A DNA stretch of 64,000 nucleotides from Kryptolebias marmoratus. Its lineage: Eukaryota; Chordata; Actinopteri; Cyprinodontiformes; Rivulidae. Where the stretch lies: NCBI RefSeq assembly GCF_001649575.2, contig NC_051446.1:23314306-23378305 (forward strand). Direction: 5' to 3'. The notes under the pieces are model-generated. The model was not told the DNA's origin. It did no database searches and was given only the letters and a program-made list of their open reading frames with translations. The translations under genes and the position numbers were made by a program. Below, in pieces: positions 58,901 through 64,000 of this stretch (position 1 is its first letter; every line of letters begins with the position of its first letter).

Positions 58901-61081
58901 GCAAAAACATGCAGGTTAGATTTATCATCACCTGCAGAAAGGTGTCCTCTCTGTGTCTGTTAGCAAAATATCTCACAAACCACTCGATGGGTTTTAATGA
59001 AACTTTCAGGAAGTAATCTCTGGATGGACGTCTACAACTGATTAGCTTTTGGAGTCAGCCTAATTCAAAATGGCCACCACAGCCAACTGACCTTAAGAAA
59101 CACAAAAATGGCTACAGTTTGATCGGTTTTACAGACATTGAGCTGTAATTCGGCGCGGTAGTAGCCGAGAGTCCTTCACAAAACATACTCTGAGCTCTTC
59201 TTGTTGCACCAAACTGACAGCTGCTTTCATTTCTCAACAGAAGACGATTTTAGTCCAAATCGATCTGATTTTCTTAAACTGTGTTGATCCAACCTACTGT
59301 GTTTTAAACAAACCCAGAAGAATTGGAGAACAGAAGAAGGTATTTTCACTTTGATGCTCCGGCGTGTTTTATCTCTTATTGACCTGAGCGGAATTATGAG
59401 GCAGTCGATGTGGACGACCGGACGGCTGACCCAAAAACCAGAAATGGGAACAAAAGAGGAAATGAAAGGGTTGCTCACATCGATCCATCCCCGAAACTCA
59501 CCCTTTCCAACAAACCACCAAAACCCACGTCGAGTCAAGACGAAACCCGTTTCTGTCGACCGGAGTTCAAACTGACATCGTCACGTCATGAACCACCGAG
59601 TTTCTGCCGTTTCGGTCAAAAATCCCATCAGCTGCAGCGTCACGATGAGCGGATGACTCTCAGCTACTACCACGCCGGATTTCAGCTCCGGATCTGTAAA
59701 ATTCACCCACTTGCAGCCATTTTTGTGTTGGTTAATGTAAAATAAGCTGTGGCAGCCATGTTGAATTGTTAATCCAGAGCCCGAGATATTTCGCTAACAG
59801 GCAGGGGTGTTAAAGAGGAAATATCAAATATCAAAATAAGAGTTTTCCTGTTTTTCCTTTGAGTTAAACGCCATCATGAAACCCTCCAGCGGTCCATTCC
59901 TCTGGTTTCAAACGTTAAAGACTTGTTTTTAGAGATTTACGGGCTGATTGTGGGCGGAGTTACCTCCTTAGAAGGAGGCGGAGCCAGCTGTGGCAGGCCG
60001 CTGCAGGACGCCGAGGAGGTTCCTGTCAGCGTTTATCAGGAAAAAATGGAAGCACAGCCCCACATTTCACCAGAGGAACCCCCCGAGCTTTACGATGATG
60101 TCACACAGCCAGCGAGGAGTCTCCCCTCCGGACGGCGGCGCGCGGGCCGGCGCCAGTCTGACGGCGAGTCTGGCCGCAGGTGCCGGCGCTCCGACAGGCT
60201 GGGTGGTAATTTTAAACTAACATCCATCAAACACTTCAGCGTGATCTCAGAAAGTTTCAGTCTCAGCTACTACCACACCAACATTTATCACAGTATCTGT
60301 AACACTGACTTAAAGTCGTTTTGTCTGTGCTTTCTAAGGCTGTGGCGGCCATCTTGAAATGGCTCCAAAAGATAACCGTCGTAGAGGCTCATCTGAGGAT
60401 TATTTCCTGAAACTTGTATTAAAAATACCATTTGTATTTATCTGATAGGTTCTACTTTTCTGACTTTTTATGCATGAAAACCCAACTGGTTTGACACAGA
60501 AACAGCATTTTATCAATAAAACGTTTGTTCTGTTTTTTTTTATTGCTCCTGTGCTCCATTTCTGCAGAAATCAGGATAACTAAACGCTATCAGTTCTTGT
60601 CTTTAACGCAGGTCTTGTGATTTCTGTGGGAGCCACAGTGTACCGCGATAAATATTTACTCGAGCTTCCTGATGTGATTCTTATAAGGTTAAAAAAAAGG
60701 CATTGTTTGACTCAAACAAACAACATTCAGATCTCATCTTATCAGGTTGATCAGTCACACGCTGGAGGACGGTTTGAGTTCAGATGACGTTTTTAACACA
60801 AAAACCGTCTTCCACGTCCGAGTAAGTTCAAAATTAAACAGAAAAAAAAAAAGACAGGGATGAAAGTTTAGCACTTAAACCGCCTCAGCATGCACAGGAA
60901 AAGACGAGAGGAGGCACGGTTCAGTAAAACAGGAAGCGGCAGCTGTCAAAGCGTTCATAAAGAACAGAAATGGATCATTTCTAACCTGCCGGTAAGTTTC
61001 ACCCACCTGAGCTTCCACGGGCAGCGTCAAGCCCCGCTTGGCCTGGTGACCCAACCAAACCCTGGAGTACATGTCCATCAT
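43793..61081 (-). CDS. arhgap27: arhgap27: Rho GTPase-activating protein 27 (WW-PH-RhoGAP, SH3 exon not found)
   Basis: Stimulates GTP hydrolysis by Rho-family GTPases and acts in clathrin endocytosis through WW-mediated partner binding (family knowledge of ARHGAP27/CAMGAP1). Seventeen exons join in frame to 741 residues. Two typical WW domains lie at about 65-95 and 130-160 (GWEVHVDRDSGQEYYYHPAT; YFYNPTSGETSWEPP). A third WW-like unit at about 232-280 is split over two exons, as in mammalian ARHGAP27. A PH domain at about 355-468 contains KNWTPTWTVLRGGVLTFHKD. RhoGAP at about 545-741 has the arginine finger in GLYRVSGN, LKLFFRELPEPLFPF and IVFGPTLLRPE. The stop is at 43793. Members normally begin with an SH3 domain; no SH3 exon was recognised in the window, so either the gene starts outside it or this model is the SH3-less isoform. 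ARHGAP12, 9 and 15 match the three-WW layout less well. Confidence 0.9.
43971..45579. other. arhgap27: arhgap27 last intron, nothing recognised
   Basis: AT-rich intron of 1.6 kb. A plus-strand open frame at 44435-44741 shows no family resemblance. Confidence 0.5.
45580..45685 (-). CDS. arhgap27: arhgap27 RhoGAP exon 4
   Basis: 106 nt: IADYKTKLSHIYELVRSLPA then SNHDTMKLLFGHLQ. LPxxNHDTMxxLFxHL is typical RhoGAP. Donor GTTTGC. Confidence 0.95.
45765..45896 (-). CDS. arhgap27: arhgap27 RhoGAP exon 3
   Basis: 132 nt: ELDLEDGQWEDVHVITGALK, then LFFRELPEPLFPFSHFNNFI and AAI. LKLFFRELPEPL is a RhoGAP signature helix. Donor GTGAGC. Confidence 0.96.
45986..46063 (-). CDS. arhgap27: arhgap27 RhoGAP exon 2 (arginine finger)
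   Basis: 78 nt: LDIDGLYRVSGNLAVIQKLR then FKADH. The Arg of GLYRVSG is the catalytic arginine finger and is intact. Donor GTAAAC. Confidence 0.96.
46148..46246 (-). CDS. arhgap27: arhgap27 RhoGAP exon 1
   Basis: 99 nt: TVFGCHLADLCAQENTTVPG then FVDKCIKAVEKR. FGCxLxxLC and VPxFVxKCI open the RhoGAP fold. Donor GTAAGA. Confidence 0.95.
46625..46880. repeat. Repeat B, near-complete copy
   Basis: Runs from TATCGCCCGCCACCAAAAC through TTAGCAAAATATCTCGTGAC and GGCGTGGTAGTAGCTGAGAG to GGCGGCGGGTGACATGCATC. The inverted ends suggest a DNA transposon of about 250 bp. Confidence 0.75.
46919..47053 (-). CDS. arhgap27: arhgap27 pre-RhoGAP exon
   Basis: 135 nt: YKPPVTPSPSNAGETDPKKV, then LMKLLMKRPTLQSVKDKGYI and R. 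KRPTLQSxxxKGYI is the conserved entry to the RhoGAP domain. Donor GTGGGC. Confidence 0.94.
47137..47230 (-). CDS. arhgap27: arhgap27 acidic linker exon
   Basis: 94 nt: EYQDHHSEDEDGDLYEKIGN then TDRDDRQEKRK, leaving one base. An acidic then basic linker between PH and RhoGAP. Donor GTAAGT. Confidence 0.9.
47575..47885. repeat. Repeat B copy
   Basis: ATGCATATCGCCCGCTATCT, GACTCTTAGCTACTACCACA, GTGGCGGCCATCTTCAAG and GCTAACGGACAGAAAC. Confidence 0.75.
48229..48327 (-). CDS. arhgap27: arhgap27 PH-domain exon 4
   Basis: 99 nt, 33 codons: LKGKNGVEFLLQNDTESIIT then DWHKVLGDTIRQL, including the PH C-terminal helix with its conserved Trp. Donor GTAAGT. Confidence 0.94.
48429..48530 (-). CDS. arhgap27: arhgap27 PH-domain exon 3
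   Basis: 102 nt, 34 codons: NKTNQIVPEISVELKGATIV then KATKDKSSKKNVLE. Acceptor ATGTAG, donor GTGTGT. VELKGA and KDKSSKKNVLEL are typical of ARHGAP27/12 PH domains. Confidence 0.93.
48864..48948 (-). CDS. arhgap27: arhgap27 PH-domain exon 2
   Basis: 85 nt: completes Arg, then KNWTPTWTVLRGGVLTFHKD and PKSSGGAV. The conserved W and GGVLTF are PH strands 2 and 3. Donor GTACGA. Confidence 0.94.
49039..49106 (-). CDS. arhgap27: arhgap27 PH-domain exon 1
   Basis: 68 nt: VPTLEKAGILNKTKVCENGK, KV and part of Arg. EKAGxLNKTK opens the PH domain of this family. Donor GTAAGG. Confidence 0.93.
49180..49228 (+). mobile_element. Tc1/mariner transposase remnant
   Basis: GGTGGTGGTAGCATCATGCT GTGGGG encodes GGGSIMLWG, a conserved segment of Tc1-like transposases. 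Only about 45 bp survive. Confidence 0.55.
49240..52320. other. arhgap27: arhgap27 intron upstream of the PH exons, nothing recognised
   Basis: Intron sequence with several short open frames but no family resemblance, exon or known repeat recognised. Confidence 0.5.
52321..52407 (-). CDS. arhgap27: arhgap27 linker exon before the PH domain
   Basis: 87 nt, 29 codons, phase 0: RFVPTHARNTSDYSSDSSST then GNSPETQPS; serine-rich. Donor GTAAGT. Confidence 0.85.
52680..53215. repeat. 22-bp tandem array GTCAAGCTAACAGCTAATAA
   Basis: About 24 units of 22 bp (AGAGTCAAGCTAACAGCTAA and variants with CTACAA), highly uniform, so recently expanded. In an arhgap27 intron. Confidence 0.93.
53216..53262 (+). 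mobile_element. Tc1/mariner transposase remnant abutting the array
   Basis: Same GAGCACGGTGGTGGTAGCAT and CATGCTGTGGGGTGA sequence as at 49180-49228, directly after the last 22-bp unit. Confidence 0.55.
53825..53853. repeat. (TG)n microsatellite at an arhgap27 5' splice site
   Basis: About 14 TG dinucleotides, which read as CA repeats in the arhgap27 transcript, starting nine bases into the intron after the exon at 53862-53984. Confidence 0.95.
53862..53984 (-). CDS. arhgap27: arhgap27 linker exon, CA-repeat at its donor
   Basis: 123 nt, 41 codons, phase 0 to 0: APVGPSHSGLENDDEAENVP through QDDG. The acceptor is taken at CCCTCTAG, because the nearer TGTAG would break the frame. The donor GTACGC is weak and is followed within nine bases by a long CA run on the coding strand. 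No domain is recognised. Confidence 0.75.
54099..54179 (-). CDS. arhgap27: arhgap27 exon with second half of WW3
   Basis: 81 nt, 27 codons: WIKSMDEQGQTYYYQRNGSR then SQWNLPE, the core of a WW fold. Acceptor AACAG, donor GTACAA. Confidence 0.93.
54180..54948. other. arhgap27: Intron splitting the third WW unit of arhgap27, nothing recognised
   Basis: AT-rich intron sequence with no exon, RNA gene or known repeat recognised. Confidence 0.5.
54949..55176 (-). CDS. arhgap27: arhgap27 exon with first half of WW3
   Basis: 228 nt, phase 0 to 0. An acidic, tyrosine-rich EEDYPPEDYPG segment is followed by TPPGWNLKVEPNGTWVFTNE and ends at PDQ, GTACCG donor. TPPGW starts the third, atypical WW unit. 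Confidence 0.93.
55240..56010 (+). repeat. GCTTTTAGC minisatellite, degenerate
   Basis: TTTTAGCTAC(A/G)GTTTTGCTAAT-like units. A block with AAGCTACTGTTTCACAAGTT and ACTTTTAGCTATGATATTGC recurs at about 55373 and 55616, an internal duplication of about 240 bp. In an arhgap27 intron. Confidence 0.8.
56529..56984 (-). CDS. arhgap27: arhgap27 exon with WW1 and WW2
   Basis: 456 nt, phase 0 to 0. Begins VQNESLHSAVYVNVAQLRQS after CCTCAG and ends at NDGP before GTAAGG. Contains WW1 (GWEVHVDRDSGQEYYYHPAT) and WW2 (WEQLVDETSGQPYFYNPTSG) separated by a Ser/Pro-rich linker. The AVYVNV tyrosine motif matches the VYANI motif of mammals. Confidence 0.95.
57075..57240. repeat. Repeat B, diverged copy
   Basis: CAACTCTCAGCTACTACTGC, ATTTTAGCTCAATATCTGC and TTTTTGTGTTGGCTAAGG. 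Confidence 0.55.
57860..58560 (+). repeat. GCTTTTAGC minisatellite with partial core
   Basis: TAAATTTAAATAAAC and CCAGATCTCTTCGGCTTATT precede degenerate TTTTAGCT units up to about 58560. Confidence 0.7.
58935..59195. repeat. Repeat B copy
   Basis: GTTAGCAAAATATCTCACAA, ATGGCCACCACAGCCAACTG and GGCGCGGTAGTAGCCGAGAG. Confidence 0.7.
59640..59805. repeat. Repeat B copy
   Basis: GACTCTCAGCTACTACCACG, GCAGCCATTTTTGTGTTGGT, GTGGCAGCCATGTTGAATTG and GATATTTCGCTAACAGGCAG. Confidence 0.7.
59990..60210 (+). other. Coding-like plus-strand segment with tyrosine/acidic motifs
   Basis: An open frame reads RPLQDAEEVPVSVYQEKMEA, then QPHISPEEPPELYDDVTQPA, then an Arg/Ser-rich tail up to GGTG and GTAATT, a possible donor. 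PPELYDDV resembles SH2-ligand motifs of adaptor proteins and, loosely, the PEPVYANI region of ARHGAP27. It is antisense to arhgap27. It could be an inverted exon, an exon of another gene or chance. Confidence 0.25.
60240..60390. repeat. Repeat B, partial copy
   Basis: CAGCTACTACCACACCAAC, GTCGTTTTGTCTGTGCTTTC, GTGGCGGCCATCTTGAA. Confidence 0.65.
61007..61081 (-). CDS. arhgap27: Probable arhgap27 5' coding exon (alternative first exon)
   Basis: ATGATGGACATG starts a 25-codon open frame (MMDMYSRVWLGHQAKRGLTL, then PVEAQ) ending exactly at CAG and a GTGGGT donor. Phase 0 matches the next exon, which begins at a phase-0 acceptor and needs an upstream exon. No domain is recognised. The exon is inferred from frame and donor only; transcript data would decide. 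Confidence 0.45.
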
Positions 61082-61340
61082 GTTTCTGTCTTTCTACCTG
61101 AACGATCCATGTCTCCAAACATGCAAACAGAAGCCAAACCCAAAGCTACGCCGCCGCATTCAATCAGCCTGCGGTGGGGGTAGAGACCCGTGAACTCTTC
61201 CCCCCCTCTCTCTGACTCTCCTTTACGTTTGTATCCTCGTCTCGCAGCAGCTGCGGCAGTCGCAAACAGAAAGGAGAACTGTGAGCTCTGTTACAACGAG
61301 CAGCAGGAAGGGGCTGTGTGAGGACTTGGGTGAGATGCGG

Positions 61341-61352
61341 GCGTGTGTGTGC

Positions 61353-61384
<32 letters not shown>
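61341..61384. repeat. (TG)n microsatellite
   Basis: About 20 TG dinucleotides with two TGCG interruptions. Confidence 0.95.
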
Positions 61385-61386
<2 letters not shown>

Positions 61387-62039
61387 TTGAGCATGAAATT
61401 CTGCGTGCAGGACAGGAGGGTAGAGGGCAACTGTCTGCATGAGCCAAAAACAGGAAACCAAATAGGACCAAAAAAATAAATAGATAAAAGAAAAAATGAG
61501 TTAGAAAAAAACAAAAAACTTCAGGTCACTTCAACCCACTTCCTGTCTGCGCAAACATGATTAAAAAGGAAATGACAGCGGTGGAAACAAAGAAACACGC
61601 GTAAGAATAGAAGAAGAAAGCAGAAGGTTTAGAGTAACGTGGCAGGACTTAACCCTCCTCTGCTGGGTGATTCAGACAATAATCAGGGAAAAAAGGGAAG
61701 CAATATTTTCCTGATGAAGGTTCAAAAAGGCGGGGGAGCCGATGAAGAAAACACCAACTGCATCACACAGGAAGGGGAGCTTTTGTTTGGTTCAATTGTT
61801 TAATCAATACTTCCTGTTGCAGCATCACCCAGCATTGAGCTCGTGGCCATTTCTGCAGAAATTTCAGGTCAGAAAGTTTAACTGAAAACGAAGTCAACCT
61901 TTATATTGTTGATGATTTCGTCTTTCCAAGAGGATGCAAACCAGATCCCTTGGGTTTTCTTTTATTACTTCATTACTTTGACACTATATAGTCTGATTTA
62001 TGATGGTAGGCAGACTTTTTGTGCACTATGAACAGCTGT

Positions 62040-62160
62040 TATCGCCTGCTGCCAAAAGGAGAAGGCGGACAATGAGGATTTTGCACCTGTCTGCAAAATA
62101 TCTCATGATCCACTGGACGGATTTTACTGAAACACTCAGAAAGTAATCATTGGATGTACC
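62040..62160. repeat. Repeat B, truncated copy
   Basis: TTATCGCCTGCTGCCAAAAG, GAAGGCGGACAATGAG and CAAAATATCTCATGATCCAC, cut off at 62160 by the adjacent foldback element, which appears to have inserted into it. Confidence 0.65.
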
Positions 62161-62167
62161 TCTACAG

Positions 62168-62378
62168 TTGGGGTGTCCAATCCTGGTCCTCAGGGCTTCT
62201 ATCCTGCAGGTTTACTTGTTTCTCTGCTCCAACACACCTGATTCATGGTTAAATCACCTCCTCGTGTTCTGCAGAAGCCTGTTAATCACCCATTGATTCA
62301 GATCAGGTGTGTTGGAGCAGAGGAACAAGTAAAACATGCAGGATGGTGGCCCTCCAGGACCAGGATTGGAGACCCCTG
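62168..62378. mobile_element. hAT foldback MITE inserted into repeat B
   Basis: TTGGGGTGTCCAATCCTGGT faces ACCAGGATTGGAGACCCCTG. Flanks are CTCTACAG (62160-62167) and CTCTACCG (62379-62386), a 7-of-8 target duplication. Confidence 0.8.
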
Positions 62379-62429
62379 CTCTACCGGTTGCCTAAGATGA
62401 TAGTAGCAGAGACTGTGTAAGATCTTTGT

Positions 62430-62540
62430 TCAAAACTTTGATGATAGTTTTTATTGGTGTTTCTGTAACTTTTATACTAAATATTTCACTTTGTTCACAA
62501 ATATTTTCCCCATAGAAATACACAGAAAATGTTATTTCTG
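62430..62540 (+). repeat. Repeat A core without array
   Basis: TAACTTTTATACTAAATATT, TCACAAATATTTTCCCCATA and GAAATACACAG match the cores of the array-bearing copies, but no TTTTAGC units follow. Confidence 0.5.
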
Positions 62541-63039
62541 TAGTTGGTGTTGTTAGTAGTTGTCCTGTGCATAAAAACGGACTATCAGCCGAGTGTTGCG
62601 CAATCAGTGTTCCTCTGGTGGTGCGAAAGCAAATGCGTGCTGTGGCTCCGTAAAACCACTTCATGGCGAGACAAGAGTCCGGTTTCCACGTGAACGATCT
62701 GGAAACGTCACAGATTTTCCCATGTTGACTGTAAAAACGTTACACGTTCACGGGGCAACGCTGGCGTCGAACCCGCTGCAGGTCACTAGCTGGCCCTTCA
62801 GCCAAAACGGCGAGCACGCGAACGTTCGAACGAAGCTCTGACGTGAAGAGTGAGTCCGCCGATGTTACCGTTTCTGCTCCAACGCAGAAAAACCAAATCA
62901 GTTCGACCACAGCGAGCATGCGCGAACGCCTCCACTTTCAGGTAAAAGAAGCAGCCATTTTATTCATGGATCAAAGCCGAATGTTTCGAAGAACTTCCAC
63001 TCTGAGACCTGGATTTAAAAAGGTTCGGAGAAGGGGTCG

Positions 63040-63213
63040 ACAGCTTCTATCCTGCATGTTTTACCTGTTCCTCTGCTCCAACACACCTGATTTGAATCAA
63101 TGGGTGATTAACAGGCTTCTGCAGAACATGAAGAGGTGATTTAACCTCTGAATCAGGTGTGTTGGAGCAGAGAAACAAGGAAAACATGCAGGATGGTGGC
63201 CCTCGAGGACCAT
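63040..63213. mobile_element. hAT foldback MITE, degraded
   Basis: TCTATCCTGCATGTTTTACC and TCCAACACACCTGATTTGAA face TCAGGTGTGTTGGAGCAGAG and ATGCAGGATGGTGGCCCTCG. The terminal bases are lost. Confidence 0.7.
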
Positions 63214-63214
63214 T

Positions 63215-64000
63215 TCACTTAAAAACTGCATCGTTTGAGCTGAGACTTACAGTCTTCATACCCTCAGGAACTCTTATACGACAGCACTTATTAGCTTCTA
63301 CAAAAGTTAAATAAATTATAGTACACTTGCACAACCCACACACGGCTCACCACTGTGATATATTGCACAGTATCGTCCATGCAGCCTTGTTTTAGGTGCA
63401 GGTTTTCATAAAGCTTTAAGGTGAAATTCCCTCAGCACGAATCAGTGAACTCTCTGCCCTCAGCAATGCATGAAGCAGCAATCCGCTTGATTACTTAAAC
63501 ACATTAGGACCCGTCCAGTCTGACAATGGAGAACCAAATTGGGGCCCAAATCACGCCACGGAGCGCACAGTCGAGCTATTGAATCAAACTGGCTGGTCTC
63601 CCTCTTACATCACAGCCGTCGTGGTGAGGAATCCAGGATCCAGAAAGTTCCTGGCAGCTCGTCCTGGTCTTATCTCTGCTTTCCAGGTCAGGCCTCCGCG
63701 CAGATGTACAAAAACCCGCTCCTGTTTCTTGTTGAGGACAGATTTCCTCCTGCTCCCTGTTGGTAGGTGGAGTGGTTTTTGTGTAGGAGTTTGTTTACAG
63801 GTGCCTGTTAAAGCTCGTATGCAAACCACGCAGGGACATCTGCTGTGGGGTTTTGCTTCCTGGAACCTGCCAATAATTATAGCAAGAAGAAAAAAAAACA
63901 AACTCCCGGCACTCTTTGTGTTTACAGTAGCATGAACAACTGGATCGCTTTTAATTACGGCTTGGAAGGCACGTTTTACAGAAAGCAATTCCTGAGCAGC
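63215..64000. other. Right end of window, nothing recognised
   Basis: No exon or known repeat is identified. In particular no SH3-like exon for arhgap27 was seen on the minus strand. Confidence 0.4.

Noticed and set aside
61164..61514. 116-codon minus-strand ORF with THTHTH repeats
   Set aside because: Translation of a (TG)n microsatellite.

Overview
The window is nuclear DNA of a ray-finned (teleost) fish. The genes are split by canonical GT-AG introns, the proteins are vertebrate, and the introns are loaded with fish-type SINEs, LINE tails, hAT and Tc1 remnants and minisatellites. The species cannot be named from sequence alone. Exons were found by reading the reverse strand and matching splice sites, reading phase and protein families; joined exon lengths agree in frame throughout, with one exception noted below.

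Three protein genes lie head-to-tail on the minus strand. (1) Positions 1706-34122 hold the first 11 coding exons of a WNK kinase, called wnk4 because of its acidic KLHL3-binding motif [10 protein letters not shown] and its neighbour vps25. The 3' exons lie beyond position 1. Exon 1 carries an apparent one-base frame break. (2) Positions 36680-42266 hold a complete six-exon vps25 (ESCRT-II subunit, 174 aa). (3) Positions 43793-56984, plus a probable 5' exon at 61007-61081, hold arhgap27 (WW, PH and RhoGAP domains); its usual SH3-encoding 5' exon was not found here. The genes do not form a pathway: WNK4 controls ion transport, VPS25 sorts ubiquitinated receptors into multivesicular bodies, and ARHGAP27 controls Rho-family GTPases and endocytosis. 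vps25 next to wnk4 is the vertebrate order (human 17q21.31).

The rest is intron and intergenic DNA shaped by repeats. The main families are: (a) a dispersed element with an AT-rich core and an internal minisatellite built on the word GCTTTTAGC, about ten copies in both orientations; (b) a family marked by GTAGTAGCTGAGAG and ATATCGCCCGCC, at least a dozen copies; (c) hAT-type foldback elements beginning CAGGGGTGTC with 8-bp target duplications, including a 917-bp member that carries a CGGBP1-like zinc-finger ORF; (d) tRNA-derived SINEs and LINE 3' ends. Two coding-like stretches on the plus strand (1-126 and about 59990-60210) remain unexplained.

Long stretches with no recognised gene and few recognised repeats: 131-1080, 11140-12640, 18000-19190, 23340-25180, 31150-32670, 37379-39833, 43971-45579, 49240-52320, 54180-54948 and 63215-64000.
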